A stretch of DNA of 64,000 bases from Candidatus Obscuribacter phosphatis. GTDB taxonomy: Bacteria > Cyanobacteriota > Vampirovibrionia > Obscuribacterales > Obscuribacteraceae. The stretch covers positions 2,496,529-2,560,528 of the forward strand of contig MOYA01000001.1 of the NCBI GenBank assembly GCA_001899315.1, written 5' to 3'. Shown here piece by piece: positions 16,127-25,553 of this stretch; within the stretch, counting starts at the first letter, position 1; each line of letters starts with the position of its first letter. The position numbers and the translations under genes are program-made. The notes beneath the pieces are model-generated. The model ran no database searches. It was not told where the DNA came from and saw only the letters and a program-made list of their open reading frames with translations.

Positions 16127-18568
16127 ATGAGCGGCAAAAGGCAAAACTATTTCAATTCGGATCATTCGGATAGTCCAGACAGTCCGAACAACTCAAACGA
16201 GACGGATTCCAAAGATCAAGACCGCACTGTCCCCAGCCAAGACCGCACTGCCCCCAGCCAAGACCGCACTGTCATTAGTCAAGACCGTACTGTCATTAGC
16301 CAAGAACGCACCGCCGGCGCGCGCGGTCAAAGCGCCTCCAGCGCCGTCGGCTATCTTAGTGCCGCCACAATAATCGGCAACTATGAAATACTTTCCTTTC
16401 TAGGCGCCGGTGCTGCCGGGCAAGTCTATAAAGTCAGAAAGCTAAGCGGCGCAGACGAATCGGACTATGCCCTCAAGATCATGATGGGGCAAGATGTAAG
16501 CGAGCTGGCTATCGAACGCTTCCGCACCGAAGTGCTTGTCATTTCCAGACTCTCCCATCAGAACGTAGTGCAAGTGCACGACAGCGGTGTGCATCCCACC
16601 GAACTTGGCGCCATGCCCTACTATGTCATGGACTATGTCGACGGGCAGACTCTCTCAGAGATAATCAAAAAAGGCTCACGGCAGGGTCTGCCTCTGCTTG
16701 AAGCCCTCGATATGTTTGCAGCGGTAGCTCACGCCCTATACGCCGCTCACAAAATCAATATCATCCACCGCGATATCAAACCGGGCAATATCGTGCTCGC
16801 CAATTCTAAAGGCTTCCTTGGCGACCGAGTCAAGGTGGTCGACTTCGGCATCGCCAAATTAGCTGGACGCGACCATGGCCAGTCGCTCACCGATAAGGGT
16901 GAAATTTTCGGCAGCCCGCTCTATATGAGCCCGGAACAGTGTGTAGGCGGCAGAGTAGATGCCCGCTCCGATATTTACTCACTGGGATGCACTCTTTACG
17001 AAGCACTTACCGGCACTCCGCCTTTGCAAGGGCGCAACTCAATCGAGACCTTTACTATGCACCGAGAAGTGCGCCCGCAAAGGCTTTCAGAAAGAAGACC
17101 CGATAAGAAGTTTCCACCGGAACTAGAAGACTTTGTCGACCAACTGCTTGAGAAACTGCCTGATGACCGGGTGCAGACCATGCTGCAAGTGGTTGAAATC
17201 ATAGAAGAAATCAGAGAAGCTTCCACCCCCAAAAAAGCAGCAGCACAAGCTCAAACCAGACGCACACGCAAACCTGTACGCGCCACCAATCTTTCAGAAG
17301 AAGAAGCCCGCCCGGTAAAAAAAGTATTTACCATGACCATGGCGCTTGTGCTGGGCACGCTGATAACCGGGCTTTGCTTTGTTATCTACACTCTGATAAG
17401 CATAGATCAAAAGGCTAAAGAACTGGCTATACCGCCCGAAGCAGAGCATTTGACCCATGGTGAAGATGTAACCAGCATGGTCGACACGGCGAAGAAGAAA
17501 CAAGAAATAGTCACCCAGACTCCAAGCACGACCATACTCAATCCAAATGAAATTAAGCCCGGCTGCTTCTACAAAGGCGAAGTAGATGTGGACGGCGAGC
17601 AAATGTCAGAATTTGAATTTCCCTCGAAAGAATCAGCCGGCACCATTGGCTTTGCCTATGGCGGCAATAATAGAAAGAAAAAGAAAACTGTCTCGAAAAC
17701 TGAAATTCAATCGAGCGGATTTAGAGACCTCGATGACCTAGATAGAATCGTAGATCGTCTAAGCGAAAGAACCAGTATAAATGCCAAAGTAAAAGACAAA
17801 GTCAGGGTTCCCACAGGCTCGCACATGAGTTTCATGCCTCTGCGCGCCGCCCTAAAATATCCAGAATTCATGAAAGGCTTTCGCCCCGAAGATATTGATG
17901 AATTGAAACTGAACAGTGTTAAGACCAACATATCTAAATTGATCGAAAGCGCGGCCGATGCCTTTCCGTATTTACATATACTCTATTTAGAGGGTAGTGG
18001 TGCCAGTGATAAAGATATCGAGACAATCAACCGCTTCCAGAATCTTCACGAGCTCTACCTGCGCGCCTCCAACGTCACTGCCAGTGGTGCGCTAAATCTC
18101 AAGCGTCTAGAAAGACTTAGTATACTTAGTCTCTCAGATCTAAAATCTAATGTCAGCCAATTAATCGAGAGACTAAGCCAGTCAAATCATCTGCGCTCTC
18201 TTATTATCTGTAAAACAAAACTATCAACTGCAGACCTAAAGCGCCTAACCGAAAGCCGGTCTCTATTGGCAGTAACCTTTGTCGATTGCAATATTACATA
18301 CGACCAACTGACAAGCATTGCCCCTTACTCAAATTGGGTAGATGTGAGGGTCGGCGACCTCAACTGCACCACAGAACAAGCACTAGCTCTTGTTAAGAGC
18401 TTTAGACGTATCGCTGCAGTGCATATTTACAATAAAAAATGGAGTCGGCAAGAGCGTGAAAAACTTGAGTTTCAACTCAAGAAAATTCTTCCCGAAAAAG
18501 CGAGCATCACCCTCATAGAATCAAGACCTTCCAGCAGCCTGGAGGCTATGGACTATCTTGAAGAATAG
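16127..18568 (+). CDS. Membrane Ser/Thr protein kinase with LRR-like C-terminus (1)
   Basis: An 813-residue Hanks-type kinase. After a polar tail with five QDRTVxS repeats (about 31-65) comes a complete kinase domain (about 85-365): glycine loop GAGAAGQV (93-100), K117 in ALK, HRDIKPGN with D216, DFG (239-241), and GSPLYMSPEQ. A single transmembrane helix (about 400-426) places the last 390 residues outside the cytoplasm. From about residue 620 that part has irregular leucine-rich repeats (LHELYLRASNV, LSILSLSDLKS). It probably senses something outside and phosphorylates cytoplasmic targets. The next gene encodes a paralogue and overlaps by 11 nt. It is divergent from the Gly/Cys-repeat gene across about 96 nt. 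Confidence 0.92.
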   Translation: MSGKRQNYFNSDHSDSPDSPNNSNETDSKDQDRTVPSQDRTAPSQDRTVISQDRTVISQERTAGARGQSASSAVGYLSAATIIGNYEILSFLGAGAAGQVYKVRKLSGADESDYALKIMMGQDVSELAIERFRTEVLVISRLSHQNVVQVHDSGVHPTELGAMPYYVMDYVDGQTLSEIIKKGSRQGLPLLEALDMFAAVAHALYAAHKINIIHRDIKPGNIVLANSKGFLGDRVKVVDFGIAKLAGRDHGQSLTDKGEIFGSPLYMSPEQCVGGRVDARSDIYSLGCTLYEALTGTPPLQGRNSIETFTMHREVRPQRLSERRPDKKFPPELEDFVDQLLEKLPDDRVQTMLQVVEIIEEIREASTPKKAAAQAQTRRTRKPVRATNLSEEEARPVKKVFTMTMALVLGTLITGLCFVIYTLISIDQKAKELAIPPEAEHLTHGEDVTSMVDTAKKKQEIVTQTPSTTILNPNEIKPGCFYKGEVDVDGEQMSEFEFPSKESAGTIGFAYGGNNRKKKKTVSKTEIQSSGFRDLDDLDRIVDRLSERTSINAKVKDKVRVPTGSHMSFMPLRAALKYPEFMKGFRPEDIDELKLNSVKTNISKLIESAADAFPYLHILYLEGSGASDKDIETINRFQNLHELYLRASNVTASGALNLKRLERLSILSLSDLKSNVSQLIERLSQSNHLRSLIICKTKLSTADLKRLTESRSLLAVTFVDCNITYDQLTSIAPYSNWVDVRVGDLNCTTEQALALVKSFRRIAAVHIYNKKWSRQEREKLEFQLKKILPEKASITLIESRPSSSLEAMDYLEE
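16217..16321. repeat. 21-bp in-frame minisatellite (QDRTVxS)5
   Basis: Five units starting at 16217, 16238, 16259, 16280 and 16301, beginning CAAGACCGCAC or CAAGACCGTAC (CAAGAACGCAC in the last) and encoding QDRTVPS, QDRTAPS, QDRTVIS, QDRTVIS and QERT. The unit is a multiple of three and lies in the disordered N-terminal tail of the kinase. Each unit carries a Thr, so the repeat number sets the number of possible phosphorylation sites (inference). Confidence 0.93.
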
Positions 18569-20852
18569 CGACGAAACCATACTGAGCAATTCTCAAGACA
18601 AAAACTCGCCAGAGTATTTGAATAAAGGCGAGATACTGGGCTCTGAGACAAAATACAAAATTCTAAGCTTTATAGGTCAAGGCGCAGCCGGACAAGTCTA
18701 CAGAGTACAACAACTAGAAAAGAGCGAGGACGCAAATTCTCAGTATGCCCTGAAAATCTTGCTCGGTTCGCAGCAGAGCCCCCAGGTTCTCACACGCTTT
18801 CTTACAGAGATAGAAGTAATTGCTCGTCTGGACCACGGCAATATCGTAAAGATTGTCGACGGCGGACTCTACAAAAACAAAGTGCCTTACTATGTTATGG
18901 AACTGGTGGAAGGCGCAACCCTGGCTGAGAAGCTGAAGAGTCAGGGTCTTTCCCCTCTGCCCGAAACTCTAAAAATCTTTATTAGCGTTGCCGACGCCCT
19001 CAGTCATGCCCATGGCAAAAGAATTATGCACCGCGATATAAAGCCTGGCAATATAGTTATTGCAGACGAGCAAAAAGAAAGAAACATCTACGCCAGAGTA
19101 AAAGTAGTAGATTTCGGCATCGCCAAACTAATTGGTCGAGAAAACTCTGACCAAGCTTTGACCGGCAAGGGCGAAATCTTTGGCAGCCCACTTTATATGA
19201 GTCCAGAACAAGCACAGGGAGGCAAACTAGATGAAAGAAGCGATATCTATAGCCTCGGTTGCACCCTTTTTGAATGCTTAACCGGCAAACCGCCATTTCA
19301 AGGGCGCAACCTAGTCGAGACCCTGACTGCCCATGTTGAAGCCCAACCGCCACGCCTCAGCGAAGTTCGCCCCGGGGCAAGGTTCCCCAAATCTCTGGAA
19401 GACTTTCTCGATCATTTACTGAGCAAGTCGCCCCAAGATAGACCGCAGAGCATGGCGCAAGTAGAAGAAATCTTGGAATCAATCTTAGAAGAGCTTGGTA
19501 TTGAAAGCGAGATAGAGAAAACTGAGCAACTAAAGAGCTTGGCTGAAAAGAAAACGAAAAGAAGAAAAATCGCCACCGGTATCGTCGGCGGTGCCACCAC
19601 CGAAGACAGCAAAGCCATATACGGTGTGCTAACTATCAGTTCTATCAGCCTCGTACTAGTCACACTGGTCGTCGCTGCCTTACTGTTCATCAAAGGGCAA
19701 GAGAAGACCTCAAATACTGAAGTGCGCACCCCGATTTCACCACTTTTACCGCCCGACAAGTTGAAAGAAATCGGCAGCGCACCAAAGCCCCCCGAACCGA
19801 CGGTCGAGAGAGCTGAGAGTTTACTGAAAGTAAAAATCAAAGCCGGACAATATTTTCAAAAATCGCAGCCCACCACGCTCGGCGCCAAATCAGGTCTAGA
19901 CAATGTCTTTCACATTCCTGAAGGTCTAGACTTGGGTGTCATCGAAGTAGAAATGAACAAAGACTCAATTGCGAAAGTCAGCGAAGGTGCACCCAAAAGT
20001 ACAGACCCGGCTAATTTGTTTTTAGAAGTCGGTCTGCCCAAAGTCTATAGTCGAGTCAATAAAGACCTGCTCTTGCCTGAGATTGGCGGCTATACCTATC
20101 TTGTCGACATTGCTGATTCTAGCGACGGCAAAAGGCTATTCATCGGCGACCATCCTCAACTCTTAAAAGGCTTTAGACCAAGAGACCTGAAAGAAATTGT
20201 TTTCAAAGAAGCAGAAGGCAACAAGTACGATTTGAGCCAATTTACAACCACGGCAATACCCTACTTTACCGAACTGACCGCCTATGAAATTCCGACTTTC
20301 AAACTAAACGAAAACGCCATTAAAGCCATCGCAGCATCAAAGCATCTAATCGCTCTAAATTTGCAAGACTGCGGTCTGCCGCTCAAAGCGCTGACACCGA
20401 TAAAGCAGCTTAATCTGACAGAAATCACTTTGTCGGGCAATAAGAGCGAAGACCCAACAGCCCTGCTTGCTAGTTTAGATAAGAAAAGGCGACTAGAAAA
20501 GATTCATCTATACGGGCTAAAAGCCACTCCCGCTCTCATTAAGCTCATATTTTCCAGTGAAAGGCGTCAAGTTGACTTGATAGACATGGAAGTGCCCTTT
20601 TCAACGCTCTTAGAGGTTTCTCCCAAAATTTCACTGCGAACCTTACATCTAAAAGATACCAAACTAGCACCAAACCAGTTCTGCCAGATTTATCAGCGCA
20701 TCGCCAAAGTAGAAAAGCTGCAATATTTCGAAAGCAATTTCGATGAAGTGAAATGCCAGGAAGTTTTTGAAACACTGCACAAGATCAATCCTAAAGTGGA
20801 TCTTTTCATCGAAGCCAAGCACCGAAACCCGCTGCAATATTTAGCTGAATAA
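18558..20852 (+). CDS. Membrane Ser/Thr protein kinase with LRR-like C-terminus (2)
   Basis: A 764-residue paralogue of the preceding kinase. The kinase domain (about 30-312) has GQGAAGQV (40-47), K66, HRDIKPGN with D160, DFG (185-187) and GSPLYMSPEQ. A transmembrane helix follows at about 355-379, then an exported region of about 385 residues with leucine-rich-like repeats (LNLQDCGLPLKALTPI, LNLTEITLSGN). Both paralogues share a LKGFRPRDLKEI / MKGFRPEDIDEL block just before the repeats, showing that the sensor parts are also homologous. The start is TTG, 11 nt inside the upstream gene, with GGAGG at 18541-18545, so the pair is translationally coupled. Active-site residues are complete. Confidence 0.92.
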   Translation: MKNSDETILSNSQDKNSPEYLNKGEILGSETKYKILSFIGQGAAGQVYRVQQLEKSEDANSQYALKILLGSQQSPQVLTRFLTEIEVIARLDHGNIVKIVDGGLYKNKVPYYVMELVEGATLAEKLKSQGLSPLPETLKIFISVADALSHAHGKRIMHRDIKPGNIVIADEQKERNIYARVKVVDFGIAKLIGRENSDQALTGKGEIFGSPLYMSPEQAQGGKLDERSDIYSLGCTLFECLTGKPPFQGRNLVETLTAHVEAQPPRLSEVRPGARFPKSLEDFLDHLLSKSPQDRPQSMAQVEEILESILEELGIESEIEKTEQLKSLAEKKTKRRKIATGIVGGATTEDSKAIYGVLTISSISLVLVTLVVAALLFIKGQEKTSNTEVRTPISPLLPPDKLKEIGSAPKPPEPTVERAESLLKVKIKAGQYFQKSQPTTLGAKSGLDNVFHIPEGLDLGVIEVEMNKDSIAKVSEGAPKSTDPANLFLEVGLPKVYSRVNKDLLLPEIGGYTYLVDIADSSDGKRLFIGDHPQLLKGFRPRDLKEIVFKEAEGNKYDLSQFTTTAIPYFTELTAYEIPTFKLNENAIKAIAASKHLIALNLQDCGLPLKALTPIKQLNLTEITLSGNKSEDPTALLASLDKKRRLEKIHLYGLKATPALIKLIFSSERRQVDLIDMEVPFSTLLEVSPKISLRTLHLKDTKLAPNQFCQIYQRIAKVEKLQYFESNFDEVKCQEVFETLHKINPKVDLFIEAKHRNPLQYLAE

Positions 20853-20896
20853 CTTAAGAAAGTTCAATGAAGACAGTGCTTTGCGCCGCTTGTCAC

Positions 20897-20902
20897 TATA
20901 AT
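20897..20902 (+). promoter_or_regulatory. Possible -10 element before ychF
   Basis: A consensus TATAAT lies 43 nt before the GTG start of ychF; no good -35 is visible at 17 nt. If used, transcription would begin near 20909, which would rule out the in-frame ATG at 20901 as the start of ychF. Confidence 0.35.
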
Positions 20903-20939
20903 GAGCAGATTAAACATATCAAGCTCTCTGGAGGGTCTC

Positions 20940-22040
20940 GTGCTCAAAGCAGGTATCGTCGGCTTACCAAACGTCGGGAAATCGACTCTATTCAACGCTC
21001 TTACTGCTTCTTATCAGGCTGAAAGCGCCAACTACCCGTTTTGCACCATCGAGCCCAATGTGGGCATTGTCAAAGTGCCCGATGCACGCCTGGAAAAACT
21101 GCGCAGCATGGTCAATCCGCAACAAGTTTTGCCGGCCGCCTTTGAATTTGTAGACATCGCCGGTTTGGTACGCGGCGCCAGTAAGGGCGAAGGGCTGGGC
21201 AACCAATTTCTCTCGCATATCAGAGAAGTCGACGCTGTTGTGCATGTGGTGCGCTGCTTCGATGACGAAAATATCACCCACGTCGACGGCGGTATCGACC
21301 CCCTTCGCGACGTTGAGACCATTCATATCGAGCTTGCCATGGCTGACCAGTCATCAATCAGCAAAAGGCTGGAGCGCCTGCAAAAACAAAAGAAACAAGG
21401 CGACAAGCGTGCCCAAATAGAGTGCGATATTTTCGAAAAGCTATCGCCTTATATCGACCAGGTCAAAGCCTGCGATTTGAATATTCTCAGCGACGAAGAA
21501 AGAGAAATCTTGCCGCAGTTGCAGCTTTTGTCGGTTAAACCGATGCTCTATGCCGCCAATGTCAAAGAAGAAGAACTGGCCGACCCCGATAAGAACAAAT
21601 ATGTCATGGCACTAAAAGCCAAAGCCCAGGAAGAAGGACGTCCAGTGGTGGTTATCTCGGCCCAGATTGAAGCCGAACTTTCCGCCCTCGATGCCGAAGA
21701 GCGGGCTTCCTACCTGGAAAGCCTTGGGGTGGAAGACTCTGGGGTGAACAAACTAATTCGTGCCGCCTTCGACCTCTTGGGTCTCAAGACCTATTTCACC
21801 GCCGGCGAAAAGGAAGTGAGAGCCTGGCCCTTCGAAGCCGGTTATACCGCCCCTAAATGCGCCGGCATCATCCACTCAGACTTCGAAAGAGGCTTTATCA
21901 AAGCCGAGGTTATAGGTTATGACGACTATGTTCTTTCTGGCTCTGAAAAAACTGCTAAAGAGAAAGGTCTCATGAGACTTGAAGGAAAAGAATATGTAAT
22001 GAAAGACGGAGACGTCGTTCATTTCCGCTTCAACGTCTAA
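20940..22040 (+). CDS. ychF: Redox-regulated ATPase YchF (Obg-like ATPase)
   Basis: A 366-residue cytoplasmic P-loop protein of the Obg family that binds ATP and ribosomes, with roles in translation and stress response. LKAGIVGLPNVGKSTLFNALT gives the Walker A region, FVDIAGLVRGASKGEGLGNQFL switch 2, and the C-terminal TGS-like domain begins around KTYFTAGEKEVRAW and ends KDGDVVHFRFNV as in nearly all YchF proteins. I chose the GTG at 20940 because GGAGGG (20930-20935) sits 4 nt upstream and the product then starts exactly as the family does. An ATG at 20901 would add 13 residues not seen in the family. Confidence 0.96.
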   Translation: MLKAGIVGLPNVGKSTLFNALTASYQAESANYPFCTIEPNVGIVKVPDARLEKLRSMVNPQQVLPAAFEFVDIAGLVRGASKGEGLGNQFLSHIREVDAVVHVVRCFDDENITHVDGGIDPLRDVETIHIELAMADQSSISKRLERLQKQKKQGDKRAQIECDIFEKLSPYIDQVKACDLNILSDEEREILPQLQLLSVKPMLYAANVKEEELADPDKNKYVMALKAKAQEEGRPVVVISAQIEAELSALDAEERASYLESLGVEDSGVNKLIRAAFDLLGLKTYFTAGEKEVRAWPFEAGYTAPKCAGIIHSDFERGFIKAEVIGYDDYVLSGSEKTAKEKGLMRLEGKEYVMKDGDVVHFRFNV

Positions 22041-22064
22041 TCTTGAGAGATAGCTCCGCCCTCT

Positions 22065-22877
22065 ATGGGAATTTCCCCATTTATAAAAGGCGAATGGCGC
22101 CCTAGTATGGTTCAGTCGGAAAAACGAATGAGCCTCGCCATGAAGAAAGAAAGTCGTTTAGTTAGAGTTCTCGCCTGTGCAACACTGGCACTGGGCTGTC
22201 TCTTCAACTTCGATCTCGGCTTAGTCTTGCCGGCCCAAGCTCAATACACCACTGGCAGCAGCGCCAATTACGGCACAGCACCGGTAGTCACCCTGCCTAA
22301 CTATTGGGGCGATGCCCGGGTCAATAACGCCGCCTATGGCGACTATCGCAATCCTTACACCGGCGGTGCCGTCTACGATAACGGCACCGTCAACACCAAA
22401 GGCAGCCTGCCTTCAAATTTCGGCTCTACTTATCAAAACACCGCCACCAGTTCTTCCAGCGGCTTCAACTCTATGGGTCTGGTGATGGGCGCCGGTATGC
22501 TCGGCGGCAGTGCTCTATTAATGAACGCAAGCAGGCTGGCCACCCTCAGGGCTGGTGGACACCCGATGGCCGGCGGCAATAGCCAGAAAGCCTATCATGA
22601 AGCCATGGTCAAAGCAGAAAGACGCCGCAAAGAACAAGAAGACAAAATCAACCGCGAATTGCAAGCGGCCCACGAAGACAATATGCGCAAAAGAGGTCAG
22701 TTCAAAAGACCGGCTGAAAGTGAATCGGTAAGAGGTGAGGCTGAAAATATGGCAGCCAGACCAGGCAATGGGCAGTCATTTGAAAGACCGGGCATATCTG
22801 AAGCCGGCTTGGCCAGCGATAAGTTTCAAAAGCAGGAAGAAATTCCAGGCGACAGCGCACAGGCTCTTTCTTTCTAA
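22065..22877 (+). CDS. Secreted hypothetical protein
   Basis: An unrecognised protein of up to 270 residues. A signal peptide with its core at VRVLACATLALGCLF ends at PAQAQ (about residue 58 from this start). The true start may be at 22107, 22128 or 22140, since all are in frame and none has a convincing ribosome site; a start at 22128 or 22140 gives a signal of normal length. The mature part is Gly/Asn/Tyr/Ser-rich, then has one short hydrophobic segment (MGLVMGAGMLGGSALLM) and a charged helical tail (KAERRRKEQEDKINRE). It sits between ychF and the MprF-like gene (6 nt away) and is probably co-transcribed with the latter. Confidence 0.65.
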   Translation: MGISPFIKGEWRPSMVQSEKRMSLAMKKESRLVRVLACATLALGCLFNFDLGLVLPAQAQYTTGSSANYGTAPVVTLPNYWGDARVNNAAYGDYRNPYTGGAVYDNGTVNTKGSLPSNFGSTYQNTATSSSSGFNSMGLVMGAGMLGGSALLMNASRLATLRAGGHPMAGGNSQKAYHEAMVKAERRRKEQEDKINRELQAAHEDNMRKRGQFKRPAESESVRGEAENMAARPGNGQSFERPGISEAGLASDKFQKQEEIPGDSAQALSF

Positions 22878-22882
22878 AAAGC

Positions 22883-24559
22883 ATGAAAGACAGCCTAGCA
22901 GTCCGCTTCACCGCCGGTCTGACCATGCTCTCTGGTCTCACCGCCACACTGGCGCCACTTTCTCTCAGGCTGAAAGAACATCCGCGGCTCTTTCATGCTC
23001 TGGTGCCCTACGAAGTCTATCACCTGAGCAATACACTATCGGTCCTGCTTGGCTTTCTCACCATCTATCTAAGCCTTAATCTATTCCGTCGCAAAAAAAA
23101 TGCCTGGCTTATCACCTTACTCTTAAGCACTGCTCTGACTCTTTTGCAACTAGCACGCTACGGCAGCGAACACAGCCATTTCTTCCATCTCGATATTCCA
23201 ACTTATAGCGCCTTACCGGCTTGCCTGAGCATTATCGCCTTACTATCGGCAAGAAAGTCTTTCACGGTTAAGAGCGAGCCAATTAGAGGCTTTGAATTTC
23301 TCAAGAAAGCAATGGTATCGCTTTTGGCTGTGCTTATTTATGGCATTGTCGGCTTCTTTCTGTTAGACAAAAAAGACTCGACTATAAACTTCAACTTTAG
23401 CCAAGCCCTCGTTGCCACCATCAAAGAGATTACCCTAATTGGCAATGGCCAAGTCTGGCAGGGTAGCCGCTTTGCCAGATGGTTTCTAGATTCACTGCAC
23501 CTTTTTGGCATCGCCTCGGCTCTATCTATTGCTTATAACATTTTTCGCCCGATTCGTTATCGTCTAGTCAATCAACCAAAAGAAAGAGAATTAGCAGCAT
23601 TGCTGCTCGACAAATATGGGGACTCGTCCCTAGACTATTTCAAGCTGATGCCCGACAAATCCTATTTCTTTAGCAGCACGGGCAACGGTTTTATTGCCTA
23701 TAAAACCGAGCTGAACGTCGCCATCGCCCTTGGTGACGCCACCGCCAGCGGTGACGACTTAGAGCTTTTAATGCGAGAGTTTCTAGAATTTTGTCGCGAA
23801 ATGGATTGGTCGACAGCTTTTCTGCAAACCAGTCCAAATAACTTACCCATCTATGAAAAGCTTGGTTTAAGAGCGATCAAAGTGGGTGAGGATGCCGTTG
23901 TCGACTTAGAAAAATTCTGTAGTGATACCATCAAGAAAAAGACCTTTAAGTCTGTGATCAAGAAATTTGACAAAGAAGGCTACCAACTAACCGAACATCA
24001 GGCACCGCATACCGAAAGCCTGCTAAACGAAATGGAAGAGATCTCGAAGCAATGGCTTTCTTTGCCTGGCAGAAGAGAAAGAGGCTTCAGCCTTGGACAA
24101 TTCAATCGTGAAGACCTGCAGAAAAACAAGATTTATGCCGTGCGCAAGGCGAGCGGAGAGGCCACTGCTTTTGTCAACGAAATTAGAAGCTATAGCCGTG
24201 TAGGCGAAGGCAAAGAAGCCACGATCGACATGATGCGCTACAGAGTCGACGCCGAAAGCGGCACCATGGACTATCTTTTTGCCAAGTTGCTGCTTAACTT
24301 GCAAGCACAGGGTTTCACAAAGTTCAGCCTCGGTCTGGCAGCCCTTTCGGGGGTAGGAGAAGCAGCCGAAGACAACCTCTACGAGAAAACTCTGCACCAG
24401 GTCTATGAACACCTCAATCGCTTCTTTTCATATAAAGGTCTGCGCAGCTATAAGGCCAAGTTCGACCCGCTTTGGGAAGAACGCTTTCTGGTCTATAGCG
24501 GCAAAACAAAAGAGTTGGTCAAAGCCGGTCTAGCAATAGCCAAGGTCACCGAAGAATAA
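22883..24559 (+). CDS. MprF-like phosphatidylglycerol aminoacyltransferase (DUF2156)
   Basis: A 558-residue membrane protein. The first 230 residues hold about six hydrophobic segments. The C-terminal half (about 250-545) matches the DUF2156 catalytic domain of MprF/LpiA: NGFIAYKTELNVAIALGDATAS, LPIYEKLGLRAIKVGEDAVVDL, the GFSLGQFN block and DMMRYR. Such enzymes transfer lysine or alanine from aminoacyl-tRNA to phosphatidylglycerol, lowering membrane charge and raising resistance to cationic peptides. Full MprF proteins are about 840 residues with a large flippase half; here the membrane part is short, as in synthase-only relatives. The amino acid used is not predictable. Confidence 0.82.
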   Translation: MKDSLAVRFTAGLTMLSGLTATLAPLSLRLKEHPRLFHALVPYEVYHLSNTLSVLLGFLTIYLSLNLFRRKKNAWLITLLLSTALTLLQLARYGSEHSHFFHLDIPTYSALPACLSIIALLSARKSFTVKSEPIRGFEFLKKAMVSLLAVLIYGIVGFFLLDKKDSTINFNFSQALVATIKEITLIGNGQVWQGSRFARWFLDSLHLFGIASALSIAYNIFRPIRYRLVNQPKERELAALLLDKYGDSSLDYFKLMPDKSYFFSSTGNGFIAYKTELNVAIALGDATASGDDLELLMREFLEFCREMDWSTAFLQTSPNNLPIYEKLGLRAIKVGEDAVVDLEKFCSDTIKKKTFKSVIKKFDKEGYQLTEHQAPHTESLLNEMEEISKQWLSLPGRRERGFSLGQFNREDLQKNKIYAVRKASGEATAFVNEIRSYSRVGEGKEATIDMMRYRVDAESGTMDYLFAKLLLNLQAQGFTKFSLGLAALSGVGEAAEDNLYEKTLHQVYEHLNRFFSYKGLRSYKAKFDPLWEERFLVYSGKTKELVKAGLAIAKVTEE

Positions 24560-24565
24560 AGATCG

Positions 24566-25537
24566 CTATCTCTCAATCATAGACATGCGCCGCTCGTCAT
24601 AGCGTGCCCCAGACGCACTCAGATTGCCAAGTTCTTCCAAGTCGCTCTTGCTCAGTTGCAAACTAAGCGCCTCGACATTCTCTTCTAAATAGCGAGCCCG
24701 CTTGGTGCCTGGAATAGGCACAAACTGCGGGTCACGGCTGAGCACATAGGCAAGCGCTACCTGGGCAGGACTGGCTCCATACTTCTTGCCTATTTCTTTT
24801 ACGACTGCCACAAGCCTTAGATTGGCGGCAAAGTTAGCGCCCTGATAGCGCGGGTCTTGGCGCCTATAATCATCTTCACTGAGGTCTTCAAACTTCTGCA
24901 ATGCCCCGGTCAAAAAACCACGACCAAGCGGGCTGTAAGGCACAAAACCAATACCTAGTTCTCTCAAGCAAGGCAAGATCTTCTCTTCCACACCCCGCTC
25001 CCAGAGTGAATATTCTGACTGCAAACAAGTGACCGGAAAAGTGGCATGAGCTTTTCTGATTGTTTCTACACCAGCCTCAGATAGTCCGAAATAGCGCACT
25101 TTGCCCTTCTCGACCAATTCGCCCACGGTGCCGGCTACTTCTTCGATTGGTATGCGGGGATCAACCCTATGTTGATAAAGCAAATCGACATAGTCGGTAC
25201 GCAGCCTTTTGAGAGACTCATCAAGCATTTGCTTGATGCGGCGGGGATGACTATCGGCACCGGTTATCTGACCATATTCAATTTTGAAACCAAATTTGGT
25301 GGCAATCTTAATTTCTTCCCTGCGACCGGCAAAAGCCTCGCCTAAGAACTCTTCATTGGTATAGGGTCCATAAATTTCTGCAGTATCAAAAAAATCAATC
25401 CCGAGAGCCAGAGCCCTTTCAATCGTCTTGAAAGCCTCTTTCCGATCGGGGGTGCCATAAGCCCAGGTCATGCCCATACAACCAAGTCCAAGCCGGGAGA
25501 CCTGTAAGCCAGCTTGACCCAAAGCCACTTTCTGCAT
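24566..25537 (-). CDS. Aldo/keto reductase
   Basis: A 323-residue NADPH-dependent oxidoreductase of the AKR superfamily (TIM barrel). FFDTAEIYGPYTNEEFLG carries the catalytic Asp and Tyr, IATKFGFKI the Lys and LLYQHRVDP the His position; the end GTKRARYLEENVEAL forms the cofactor-binding region. It resembles the YakC/AKR13-type enzymes that act on small aldehydes and ketones; the substrate is unknown. I chose the ATG at 25537 because GAGGAAG lies just upstream and the protein then begins MQKVALGQAGLQVSRLGLG as in the family. An ATG at 25618 would overlap the upstream gene. It follows the TPR gene by 16 nt, so the two are probably co-transcribed. Confidence 0.93.
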   Translation of the reverse strand: MQKVALGQAGLQVSRLGLGCMGMTWAYGTPDRKEAFKTIERALALGIDFFDTAEIYGPYTNEEFLGEAFAGRREEIKIATKFGFKIEYGQITGADSHPRRIKQMLDESLKRLRTDYVDLLYQHRVDPRIPIEEVAGTVGELVEKGKVRYFGLSEAGVETIRKAHATFPVTCLQSEYSLWERGVEEKILPCLRELGIGFVPYSPLGRGFLTGALQKFEDLSEDDYRRQDPRYQGANFAANLRLVAVVKEIGKKYGASPAQVALAYVLSRDPQFVPIPGTKRARYLEENVEALSLQLSKSDLEELGNLSASGARYDERRMSMIER

Positions 25538-25553
25538 TGCTTCCTCGCAGTCG

